Assembly: GCF_030345075.1 (NCBI RefSeq)
Contig: NZ_CP128361.1
Span: forward strand, 5,766,001 to 5,830,000
DNA length: 64,000 nt
Reading direction: 5' to 3'
Origin: Solwaraspora sp. WMMA2065
Lineage (GTDB): Bacteria; Actinomycetota; Actinomycetes; Mycobacteriales; Micromonosporaceae
Shown here: piece by piece, positions 25,150 through 33,003 of the stretch
Layout: every line of letters starts with the position of its first letter
Position numbering within the stretch: the stretch's first letter is position 1
Notes under the pieces: generated by a model
The model's input: the letters and a program-made list of their open reading frames with translations, nothing else
The model's database searches: none
What the model was told of the DNA's origin: nothing
Program-made: the position numbers and the translations under genes

Positions 25150-26465
25150 ACCTTCTCGTCGTCGGCGCGTCCTACCGGACCACGCCGGTCGCCACCCTGG
25201 AGCAGCTGGCCGTCGCCCCCACCGACGTGCCCGACACGCTGCGTCGGCTGCTCGCCCAACCGTACGTCGACGCCGCTGTGGTGCTCTCCACCTGCAACCG
25301 GGTCGAGGTATACGCGGCGGTCACCGGATTCCACGGCGGTCTCGCCGACATCTGCGGCGTGCTGGGCGCGCGGGTCGGTAGCGCCCCCGGCGAGCTGGCC
25401 GACCACCTGTACGTGCACTACGGCCAGGCCGCCGTCGAACACGCCTTCCGGGTGGCGGCCGGGCTCGACTCGATGGTGGTCGGCGAGGCGCAGATCCTCG
25501 GCCAGTTGCGCGACGCCTACCACGTCGCCAACGAGGCCGACGCCACCGGCCGGCTGCTGCACGAGCTCATGCAGCAGGCGCTGCGGGTCGGCAAGCGGGC
25601 ACACGCCGAGACCGGGATCGACCGGGCCGGCCAGAGCGTGGTCAGCGCGGCCCTGCGGGTCGGCGGCGAACTGCTGCCCGGTGGGCTGCCCGGCCGGCCG
25701 GTGCTGGTCCTCGGCGCGGGCGCGATGGGCGCCCTGGCGGTCGCCACCCTGGCCCGGCTGGGAGTCGAGTCGATCCGGGTGGTCAACCGTCGGGACGACC
25801 GGGCGGTCCGGCTGGCCGGTGCGTACGGTGCCACCGCGGTGCCGTACGACCAGTTGCCGGCCGCGCTCAGCCAGGTCGACCTGGTGATCAGCGCCACCGC
25901 CTCGGCCGAGCCGGTGCTCACCCGCGACGCCGTCACCGGGGTGCTGGCCGCCCGCCCGGCCGACCGGGCCGGCCCGCTGGTCCTGCTCGACCTCGCCGTA
26001 CCCCGGGACGTGGAGCCCGCCGCCGCGGCGCTGCCCGGTGTCGCGGTGATCGACATCGACGGCCTGGCCGGTTCGCTCACCGACGCGCCCGCCGCGATGG
26101 ACACGGCGGCCGTCACCCGGATCGTCGACACCGAGGTGGAGTCGTTCCTCAGCTGGATGCGCGGCGCGGACGTGGCACCCACCGTGGCCGCGCTGCGCGG
26201 CCGCGCCGACGACGTGGTCGGCGCCGAGCTGCGGCGGCTCGCGCAGCGTCGGCCGGACCTCACCGACGACCAGCGTGCCGAGGTCGCGCACACCGTGCAC
26301 CGGGTGGTCCAGCGGCTGCTGCACTCGCCGACCGTACGGGTGCGTCAGCTCGCTGCCGAGCCCGGTGGTGACCAGTACGCCGCGCTGCTGCGCCAACTGT
26401 TCGACCTGGAGGTGCCGGGCACCTCCGCCGCCGGCGACGTGCCGGACCTGGAGGCCGACCGATGA
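25146..26465 (+). CDS. hemA: Glutamyl-tRNA reductase
   Basis: First committed enzyme of the C5 pathway to haem. It reduces glutamyl-tRNA to glutamate-1-semialdehyde with NADPH; 439 residues. The catalytic Cys50 lies in STCNRVEVY, GLDSMVVGEAQILGQ follows at about 109-123, and the NADPH domain has GAGAMGALA. The C-terminal dimerisation helix is complete. It overlaps rex by 4 nt and hemC by 4 nt, so it is translated as part of the operon. Confidence 0.96.
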   Translation: MNLLVVGASYRTTPVATLEQLAVAPTDVPDTLRRLLAQPYVDAAVVLSTCNRVEVYAAVTGFHGGLADICGVLGARVGSAPGELADHLYVHYGQAAVEHAFRVAAGLDSMVVGEAQILGQLRDAYHVANEADATGRLLHELMQQALRVGKRAHAETGIDRAGQSVVSAALRVGGELLPGGLPGRPVLVLGAGAMGALAVATLARLGVESIRVVNRRDDRAVRLAGAYGATAVPYDQLPAALSQVDLVISATASAEPVLTRDAVTGVLAARPADRAGPLVLLDLAVPRDVEPAAAALPGVAVIDIDGLAGSLTDAPAAMDTAAVTRIVDTEVESFLSWMRGADVAPTVAALRGRADDVVGAELRRLAQRRPDLTDDQRAEVAHTVHRVVQRLLHSPTVRVRQLAAEPGGDQYAALLRQLFDLEVPGTSAAGDVPDLEADR

Positions 26466-27505
26466 GTGTGTTGCGCCTGGGCACCCGGGGCAGCGCCCTG
26501 GCCACCGCCCAGTCCGGTCGGGTCGCCGCCGCACTGCGCGCCGCCACCGGCCGCGACGTCGAACTGGTGGAGATCGTCACCGCCGGGGACCGGTCCACCG
26601 CGCCGGTCGCCGCGCTCGGCGTCGGCGTGTTCGTCTCCGCGCTACGCGACGCGCTGCTGGCCAAGGAGATCGACTTCGCGGTCCACTCGTACAAGGACCT
26701 GCCCACCGCCGGCCAGGCGGAGTTGCTGGTCGCGGCGGTGCCGCCCCGGGAGGATCCACGGGACGCGTTGATCAGCCGGGACGGCCGGATGCTCGCCGAG
26801 CTCGCGCCGGGGGCCACCGTCGGCACCGGGGCACTGCGCCGGATCGCCCAGCTGAACGCCCTCGGCCGTCAGCTCGTGGTCACCCCGATCCGGGGCAACG
26901 TCGACACCCGGATCGGCCGGGTGCGCGGCCCGCAGCCCGATCTCGACGCGATCGTGCTGGCCCGGGCCGGCCTGGCCCGGCTCGGCCGAACCGCCGAGAT
27001 CACCGAGACTCTCGACCCGATGCTGATGCTGCCGGCGCCCGCCCAGGGCGCCCTGGCCGTCGAATGCCGGGCCGACGACACCGACCTGGTCGAGCTGCTC
27101 AGCACGCTCGACCATGCACCGACCCGGGCCGCGGTCGCCGCGGAACGGTCGTTGCTCGCGACGCTGGAGGCCGGCTGCAGCGCACCGGTCGCGGCGTACG
27201 CGGAAGTCGCCGAGGGGGATGACGGCGACGAGATCTACCTGCGCGGGGCGGTGATCAGCCCGGACGGACTCCGGGAGATCAGACTGTCGCGCACCGGTCC
27301 CCCGGCCACCGCCGTCGAGATCGGCGCGGCGCTCGCCGCCGAGCTGCTCGACGCCGGAGCCGACACGATCCTTCCGGGGGCCACGCCCGGCGGTCCCTCC
27401 AGGACCGCGGATGGCGACGGCGTGGTACCCCAGCGACCTTCAGCGCCCAATCCGTCCGGCGCGACGACCCAGAACATGGGGAGCATAAATGACCCGCACC
27501 CGTAA
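26462..27505 (+). CDS. hemC: Hydroxymethylbilane synthase (porphobilinogen deaminase)
   Basis: Joins four porphobilinogen units into hydroxymethylbilane; 347 residues. It opens LRLGTRGSALATAQSG, has HSYKDLPT and IRGNVDTR, and carries the dipyrromethane-binding Cys239 in LEAGCSAPV. The last 35 residues are a disordered extension (GGPSRTADGDG... NPSGATTQN) beyond the usual end. The extension overlaps the hemD start by 17 nt in another frame. Confidence 0.96.
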   Translation: MSVLRLGTRGSALATAQSGRVAAALRAATGRDVELVEIVTAGDRSTAPVAALGVGVFVSALRDALLAKEIDFAVHSYKDLPTAGQAELLVAAVPPREDPRDALISRDGRMLAELAPGATVGTGALRRIAQLNALGRQLVVTPIRGNVDTRIGRVRGPQPDLDAIVLARAGLARLGRTAEITETLDPMLMLPAPAQGALAVECRADDTDLVELLSTLDHAPTRAAVAAERSLLATLEAGCSAPVAAYAEVAEGDDGDEIYLRGAVISPDGLREIRLSRTGPPATAVEIGAALAAELLDAGADTILPGATPGGPSRTADGDGVVPQRPSAPNPSGATTQNMGSINDPHP

Positions 27506-29069
27506 GCTCGCCGGCCACATCGCGTTCGTGGGCGCCGGCCCCGGCGACCCGGGCCTGCTGACCCGCCGGGCGCACGACGCCCTGGCCGAGGCGGACCAGG
27601 TCGTCTACGACCGGGGCGTCCCGGAGACGCTGCTCGCCGCGGTCCGCGCCAGCGCCAAAACGGACACCCAGCTCAGTCCGGCCGAGGGCGCGCCAGGTGA
27701 CGTGGCCAAGGTGCTGATCTCCGCCGCCCGGTCCGGGCAGGCCGCGGTCCGGTTGGTCTGCGGCGACCCGTTCGGTCACCACGCGGTGGTGACCGAGGTG
27801 CAGGCTGTCGCGCGTACCGCGGTGCCGTTCGAGGTGGTCCCCGGGGTCAGCCAGGCCGAAGGGGTGGCCGGCTACGCCGGGGTCCCGCTGCCCGGCATCC
27901 GTACGGTGGCCGACGTCGACGACACCGCCGGCCTCGACTTCGAGGCCCTCGCCGCGGCGGTCGGCCGGGGCTCGCTCGCCCTCGCGGTCGACGCCGGGGA
28001 GCTCGCCGCGGTCCGCGACGGACTGCTCGCCGCCGGCGTCGACGGTGCCACCTCGGTCGCGGTGACCGGGGACGGGACCGGCGAGACCCAGTACACCACC
28101 ACCTCGACGGTGGACAGCTTCGTCGCCGCCGCGCTCGGCTTCACCGGTCGGGTGGTGCTCACCCTCGGTGCCGGGGTCGCCGAGCGGGACAAGCTGAGCT
28201 GGTGGGAGAACCGGCCGCTGTACGGCTGGAAGGTGCTCGTGCCGCGGACCAAGGAGCAGGCCGGCGTGATGAGCGCCCAGCTGCGCGCCTACGGCGCCAT
28301 CCCGTGCGAGGTGCCGACCATCGCGGTCGAGCCGCCGCGTACCCCGGCGCAGATGGAGCGGGCGGTCAAGGGCCTGGTCGACGGCCGGTACGCCTGGGTC
28401 GTCTTCACCTCGGTCAACGCCGTACGGGCGGTGTGGGAGAAGTTCGCCGAGCACGGGCTGGACGCCCGGCACTTCGGCGGGGTCAAGATCGCGTGCATCG
28501 GGGAGGCGACCGCGGACGCGGTCCGCGCCTTCGGGATCCAGCCCGAGCTGGTGCCGGCCGGTGAGCAGTCCTCCGAAGGGCTGCTGGCCGAGTTCTCGCC
28601 GCACGACGAGATCCTCGACCCGGTCGGCCGGGTGCTGCTGCCCCGGGCGGACATCGCCACCGAGACCCTCGCCGCCGGGCTGACCGAACGTGGCTGGGAG
28701 GTCGACGACGTCACCGCGTACCGGACGGTGCGGGCCGCGCCGCCGCCGGCCGAGATCCGCGACGCGATCAAGTCCGGCGGCTTCGACGCGGTGCTGTTCA
28801 CCTCCTCGTCCACCGTGCGCAACCTGGTCGGCATCGCCGGCAAGCCGCACGCCCGGACCGTGGTCGCGGTGATCGGCCCGAAGACCGCCGAGACCGCCAC
28901 CGAGTTCGGCCTGCGGGTGGACGTGCAGCCGACGCACGCGTCGGTCCCGGAGCTGGTCGAGGCGCTGGCCGGCTACGCGGTCGAGCTTCGGGAGAAGCTG
29001 GTGGCGATGCCGGCCAAGCAGCGGCGCGGCTCCAAGGTGCAGGGTCCGACGGCGCTACGGTTCCGCTGA
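27489..29069 (+). CDS. hemD: Fused uroporphyrinogen-III C-methyltransferase / uroporphyrinogen-III synthase
   Basis: A 526-residue two-domain protein. The N-terminal part is a SAM-dependent methyltransferase of the CobA type (HIAFVGAGPGDPGLLTRRA; VRLVCGDPFGHHAV). The C-terminal part (from about residue 240) is uroporphyrinogen-III synthase (LVPRTKEQAGVMSAQLRAYG; VFTSVNAVRAV; LFTSSSTVRNLVG). The methyltransferase half has lost some canonical loops, for example GDPF where GDP(M/Y)IYGR is usual, so its activity in sirohaem formation is uncertain. ATG 27489 follows GGGGAG. Confidence 0.92.
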   Translation: MTRTRKLAGHIAFVGAGPGDPGLLTRRAHDALAEADQVVYDRGVPETLLAAVRASAKTDTQLSPAEGAPGDVAKVLISAARSGQAAVRLVCGDPFGHHAVVTEVQAVARTAVPFEVVPGVSQAEGVAGYAGVPLPGIRTVADVDDTAGLDFEALAAAVGRGSLALAVDAGELAAVRDGLLAAGVDGATSVAVTGDGTGETQYTTTSTVDSFVAAALGFTGRVVLTLGAGVAERDKLSWWENRPLYGWKVLVPRTKEQAGVMSAQLRAYGAIPCEVPTIAVEPPRTPAQMERAVKGLVDGRYAWVVFTSVNAVRAVWEKFAEHGLDARHFGGVKIACIGEATADAVRAFGIQPELVPAGEQSSEGLLAEFSPHDEILDPVGRVLLPRADIATETLAAGLTERGWEVDDVTAYRTVRAAPPPAEIRDAIKSGGFDAVLFTSSSTVRNLVGIAGKPHARTVVAVIGPKTAETATEFGLRVDVQPTHASVPELVEALAGYAVELREKLVAMPAKQRRGSKVQGPTALRFR

Positions 29070-29071
29070 GC

Positions 29072-29112
29072 CGGCGACCACCGAGTCGGCTGACCGCTCG
29101 GCGACCACCGAG
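29072..29112. repeat. 27-nt-offset direct repeat after the hemD stop
   Basis: CGGCGACCACCGAG at 29072-29085 and 29099-29112, starting 2 bp after the stop codon of the preceding gene. Confidence 0.75.
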
Positions 29113-29145
29113 CCGGCGAACGCCTGAGCCAGGAGACGATGGGCG

Positions 29146-30117
29146 ATGACGTATCCGCAGAGCCGGCCACGCCGGCTGCGCCGCACCGCCGCCGTGCGGC
29201 GGCTGGTCGAGGAGACCCGGCTGTCCCCGGCCGAGCTGGTGCTGCCGATGTTCGTCAAGGAAGGGCTCACCGAGCCGCGACCGATCCCGTCACTGCCCGG
29301 AGTGGTCCAGCACAGCCGGGACTCGTTGCGCAGGGCCGCCGCCGAGGCGGTGGCGGCCGGGGTCGGCGGGGTCATGCTGTTCGGCGTGCCGCAGTGCCGG
29401 GACGCGACCGGTTCAGCCGGTGTCGACCCGGCCGGCGTGCTGAACGTCGCGATCCGGGACGTGGTCGCCGAGGTCGGTGACGCGACCGTGGTGATGAGCG
29501 ACCTCTGCCTCGACGAGTTCACCTCGCACGGGCACTGTGGTCTGCTCGCCGCCGACGGGACGGTGGACAACGACGCGACGCTCGCCGCGTACGCACAGCT
29601 GGCTGTCGCGCAGGCCGAAGCGGGTGCGGACATGCTCGGACCGTCCGGGATGATGGACGGCCAGGTCGGGGTGGTGCGCCGGGCGTTGGACGCGGCCGGG
29701 CACACCGACACCGCGCTGCTCGCGTACGCGGCGAAGTACGCCTCGGCGTTCTACGGGCCGTTCCGCGAGGCGGTGGAGTCGGCGCTGGTCGGTGACCGGC
29801 GGACCTACCAGCAGGATCCGGCGAATCTGCGGGAGTCGCTGCGCGAGGTCGAGCTGGACGTCGCCGAAGGTGCCGACCTGGTGATGGTCAAGCCGGCGCT
29901 GCCGTACCTGGACGTGATCGCGGCGGTCCGCCAGCGGGTGCACGTCCCGGTCGCCGCCTACCAGGTCTCCGGCGAGTACGCGATGGTCGAGGCGGCCGCC
30001 GCGAACGGCTGGATCGACCGGGACCGGGTGATCCTGGAAACGTTGACGTCGATCCGGCGGGCCGGCGCGCAGATCATCCTCACCTACTGGGCGACGGAGG
30101 TCGCGAACGCCCTCTGA
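29146..30117 (+). CDS. hemB: Delta-aminolevulinic acid dehydratase (porphobilinogen synthase)
   Basis: Condenses two aminolevulinates into porphobilinogen; 323 residues. The Schiff-base lysines are Lys197 ([13 protein letters not shown]) and Lys249 ([10 protein letters not shown]). The segment [14 protein letters not shown] keeps two Cys and two His near the metal site. A GGAG ribosome-binding site precedes ATG 29146. It is separated from hemD by 76 bp but probably belongs to the same Rex-controlled unit. Confidence 0.96.
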   Translation: MTYPQSRPRRLRRTAAVRRLVEETRLSPAELVLPMFVKEGLTEPRPIPSLPGVVQHSRDSLRRAAAEAVAAGVGGVMLFGVPQCRDATGSAGVDPAGVLNVAIRDVVAEVGDATVVMSDLCLDEFTSHGHCGLLAADGTVDNDATLAAYAQLAVAQAEAGADMLGPSGMMDGQVGVVRRALDAAGHTDTALLAYAAKYASAFYGPFREAVESALVGDRRTYQQDPANLRESLREVELDVAEGADLVMVKPALPYLDVIAAVRQRVHVPVAAYQVSGEYAMVEAAAANGWIDRDRVILETLTSIRRAGAQIILTYWATEVANAL

Positions 30118-30144
30118 CCGGGGGTGTCGACGGCACCCGCCAGC

Positions 30145-30173
30145 CCGGGTCGATGGCGCATCCACCGACCCGG
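30145..30173. terminator. Hairpin between convergent hemB and the acetyltransferase gene
   Basis: Perfect 8-bp arms CCGGGTCG (30145-30152) and CGACCCGG (30166-30173) with a 13-nt loop, in the 60-bp gap where the two genes meet. Confidence 0.65.
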
Positions 30174-30177
30174 TCGT

Positions 30178-31197
30178 TCAGCTGCGCACGCCGAGCCGGT
30201 GCATCAGGGTGGCGATGTCGGCTCCGTAGTCCCACCAGTCCCGGTCGGGCTGGTAGCCGAGTTCCGCGTTGATCGCGATCAGATCCTCGTCGCCCTCGGC
30301 GTTCCAGGTCTGCACCTCGGCCAGCCGCGGCTCGACGGTACGCAGCTCCAGCAGCATCCGTGCCTTGATCGCCCGGTCGATGCCGTGTCCCAGGTGTGCC
30401 TGGGCGACGATGGTGTCGTACTGGTCGGCCCGGGTCGGGTGCTGCGCCGGCACCACCACCTCGGTCAGCCCGGCCACCGCGCCGCTGGCCAGGTGCCGGG
30501 CCAGCACGATGTACGGCGTCATGCCGCGGCGACGTAGGCAGTCGAGGCTGTCCCGGAGCCGGTCCGGGTCGTAGGAGCTGGGCCGCAGGTCCAGGTCGCC
30601 GTCCTCCGGCACGCTCTGCTCGGCCTTGGTCCGGGCGTACGCATCGACCAGGCCCTCCGGCGGCCCGCCCGGGTGAAACTCGATCTGGTACCCGGGGACC
30701 GGGTCCTGTGCCGTCTTCTCGATCGCGGTCCAGTCGACCGCCGGCAGTCGGAGCACGCTGCGGATCTCCCGGAACTGGCGGGCGAACCCCAGTGACTCGT
30801 AGAAGTCGACGGCGCAGGTGCCCCCGATGACCTCGACACCGACCGAGCTGAACCCCTCGTGGTAGGCGCGGCGTACGGCGAGCGCCAGCAGTTCCCGGCC
30901 CAGGCCGTTGCGCCGGGCGTCGGGCCGGACCAGGACCTCTAGCACTCCGATGTCGCCGAGGAGCAGCACGTTGACGTGCCCGTTGACCGGCCCCGGCCGG
31001 CCGTCGTCGGTGGCCTCCTCGGCCAGCCAGCAGATTCGTCGGACCCCGGGCATGGTTTCGGTCAGGTACTCCCGGAGGAAGTCTGGCCGCCAGTACGGAT
31101 CACCTGGCAGGTCAGCCTCGAATACCCGGTTGAGACAGTCCAGCAGAGATGAGATCTCGGCGGACGACGCGGTTCGGGGGTCCCACTCGCGCACCAT
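30178..31197 (-). CDS. Tandem GNAT-fold N-acetyltransferase
   Basis: Protein of 339 residues with two acetyltransferase folds. The first is complete, with the acetyl-CoA loop VRPDARRNGLGRELLALAVRRA (about 90-115) and YESLGFARQFREIRSVLRL. The second half is degenerate, with GHGIDRAIKARMLLELR replacing the loop and NAEGDEDLIAINAELGYQP near the end. The pairing resembles mycothiol synthase-like and antibiotic acetyltransferases, but the substrate is unknown. ATG 31197 is chosen; a GTG sits one codon upstream. Confidence 0.85.
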   Translation of the reverse strand: MVREWDPRTASSAEISSLLDCLNRVFEADLPGDPYWRPDFLREYLTETMPGVRRICWLAEEATDDGRPGPVNGHVNVLLLGDIGVLEVLVRPDARRNGLGRELLALAVRRAYHEGFSSVGVEVIGGTCAVDFYESLGFARQFREIRSVLRLPAVDWTAIEKTAQDPVPGYQIEFHPGGPPEGLVDAYARTKAEQSVPEDGDLDLRPSSYDPDRLRDSLDCLRRRGMTPYIVLARHLASGAVAGLTEVVVPAQHPTRADQYDTIVAQAHLGHGIDRAIKARMLLELRTVEPRLAEVQTWNAEGDEDLIAINAELGYQPDRDWWDYGADIATLMHRLGVRS

Positions 31198-31270
31198 CAC
31201 GCGTCTAGCTTGCCGCCAAGTCGCCGGTTGCGAAAGTGGCCGGGCGGGAAATTGTGGCTATCTGATTGCA

Positions 31271-32617
31271 CTAAGTACGGCTACGGGCACCGTAGTCGTT
31301 GGCGGTGTCGAAGACCGCCTGGGCGTACGGCTGCACGTTGTTGTACGACAGGATCGCGCTCCACCAATCAGAAGGTGTGGACAGATCGCGCCCGTTCCGA
31401 CACAAGTAGTTAGCGGCAGCGAGGCTGGCGTCATCGATATCCTGCGGATCGATGACACCGTCGTTGTCCGCGTCCACCGCGAACTCCGCCCAGGTGGTCG
31501 GGATGAACTGCATCGGGCCGACCGCCCGGTCGTACACCGGGTCGTTGTCCAACTCGCCGTTGTCGGTGTCGGTGATCCGCTGACGTCCGCCGGCACCGTC
31601 CAACGGCAGCCCGGTGATCGGCGGTACGGCGCGGCCGTCGGCGTCCAACCGTGATCCGTTCGCCCGGCCGTGAGTCGACTCGATCATGCCGATCGCGGCC
31701 AGCGTGGTCCACGACAGCCGGCAGTCCGGCGTGGTGGTGGCCAGCACCAACTCGGCGTAGCCGTACGCCTCCATCGCCACCACCGGTATGTCGACCCGGC
31801 TGGCCGTGCGGGTCGCCCAGGCGGCGAGGACCGTGGCCGGCCGGGTCGGGGCACCCGGGTTCAGCCCGCCGTCGAGCGGGGGATCCGCCGGTGGCTCGAG
31901 CAGGTCGGGGTCCGTGGTCTCAGGCAACTGCGGTACGGCGGTGGTGCCGAGCGCCGTGGGCGAGGGGGCCGGAGGCCGGTCGCCGGCGGCCGCTGGGACC
32001 AGCACGGCACCGGCGGTGCCGCTGCCGGCGACCAGCGCCAGCAGGAGCAGACCGGGCAGGGCCAACCGGCCGGCCGGCTGGCGACTCCAGGCGCCGGCCG
32101 CCCGGGCCGCTCGGCGCAGGCCGCGCCGGACCGGTCGCAGCCGTGCCGGGTGCAGCCAGCCGATCCGGGTGCCGAACGGCGCGTCCTCCCGGCGGTGTCG
32201 GCCGACCACGGCCAGCGTGGTGGCCGGTGCCGGTGCCGGTGCCGGTACGGGTGCCGGTACGGGTGGGTCGGTCGCCGGCCGCGCCTGCTCGTCTGCGGAA
32301 GCACCGATCGGCCGGGTGCCGCCGGATTTGCTGTCGGCGTGTCTGCTGTCGGCGGGTTTGCTGTCGCCGGGGTCGCTGTCGGCGGTCCGCCGGGTGTCGT
32401 CGCCGCCACCTGCGCCGGACCCGGTGTCGCTGCGTGGTCGGAGTTCGCTGGTCGGTCCGGTGTCGCTGCCTGGTCCGGTGTCGCCGGTCGACGCGGTGCC
32501 GGTCGACCGGATGGTGTCCGGGTCCGGGGCGCTTTCCTGCCGCGGCGGCCGGGCAGGCGCCGGCACCGCCGGACGCAACCGGTGCGGTGCTGGCGTACCC
32601 GATCCGTCCTCGACCAT
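31271..32617 (-). CDS. Membrane-anchored lytic murein transglycosylase (SLT/MltB type)
   Basis: Cell-wall enzyme cutting peptidoglycan glycan strands; 448 residues. Residues 1-180 are a disordered cytoplasmic Pro/Ala/Asp-rich region with repeats around SKPADSRHADSKSGG. A basic stretch and one membrane helix follow (LALPGLLLLALVAGSGTAGA, about 188-207), then a Pro-rich wall spacer. The catalytic domain starts near 290: TTLAAIGMIESTHGRANG holds the catalytic Glu, and AVGPMQFIPTTWAEF and NYLCRNGRD complete the fold. ATG 32617 has GATACT (complement 32625-32630) 7 nt upstream. Confidence 0.88.
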   Translation of the reverse strand: MVEDGSGTPAPHRLRPAVPAPARPPRQESAPDPDTIRSTGTASTGDTGPGSDTGPTSELRPRSDTGSGAGGGDDTRRTADSDPGDSKPADSRHADSKSGGTRPIGASADEQARPATDPPVPAPVPAPAPAPATTLAVVGRHRREDAPFGTRIGWLHPARLRPVRRGLRRAARAAGAWSRQPAGRLALPGLLLLALVAGSGTAGAVLVPAAAGDRPPAPSPTALGTTAVPQLPETTDPDLLEPPADPPLDGGLNPGAPTRPATVLAAWATRTASRVDIPVVAMEAYGYAELVLATTTPDCRLSWTTLAAIGMIESTHGRANGSRLDADGRAVPPITGLPLDGAGGRQRITDTDNGELDNDPVYDRAVGPMQFIPTTWAEFAVDADNDGVIDPQDIDDASLAAANYLCRNGRDLSTPSDWWSAILSYNNVQPYAQAVFDTANDYGARSRT

Positions 32618-32674
32618 GTCGTCGAGTATCACCCATCCGGCCGGGAGCGTCAGTTCCCGCCGTACCCTATCCAC

Positions 32675-32911
32675 ATGCCCCGGTACGAGTTCCGCTGTCG
32701 CGCGTGCGGCGACACCTTCGAGGTCAACCGTCCGATGACCCAGGCAGGCGATCCGGCGTCCTGCCCGCAGGGACATCCCGACACGGTCAAGCTGCTGTCC
32801 ACCGTCGCGATCACCGGCCGTGGCGCCGGGGCCTCCGGTGGGCTGCCGGCAATGCCGCCAGCCCAGGCCGGCGGAGGTGGCGGCTGCTGCGGGGGCGGGT
32901 GCGGATGCTAG
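32675..32911 (+). CDS. FmdB-family zinc-ribbon protein
   Basis: Small regulator-like protein of 78 residues. The zinc ribbon has two Cys pairs, CRACG near the start and SCPQGH further on; the last ligand may be His. A Gly-rich tail ends in a Cys cluster (CCGGGCGC) that could bind metal. The FmdB family has no settled function. ATG 32675 has TACCCT at 32663-32668, 6 nt upstream, and is divergent from the lytic transglycosylase gene with only 57 bp between start codons. Confidence 0.88.
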   Translation: MPRYEFRCRACGDTFEVNRPMTQAGDPASCPQGHPDTVKLLSTVAITGRGAGASGGLPAMPPAQAGGGGGCCGGGCGC

Positions 32912-33003
32912 TTGACCCACGGCGCTGACCGGTTCGCGATGAGCTGGGTTGCCTGACTGCGGCAGCATGAACGCGACTTCCCAGCGGGGCGGAGGTTCCA
33001 CGG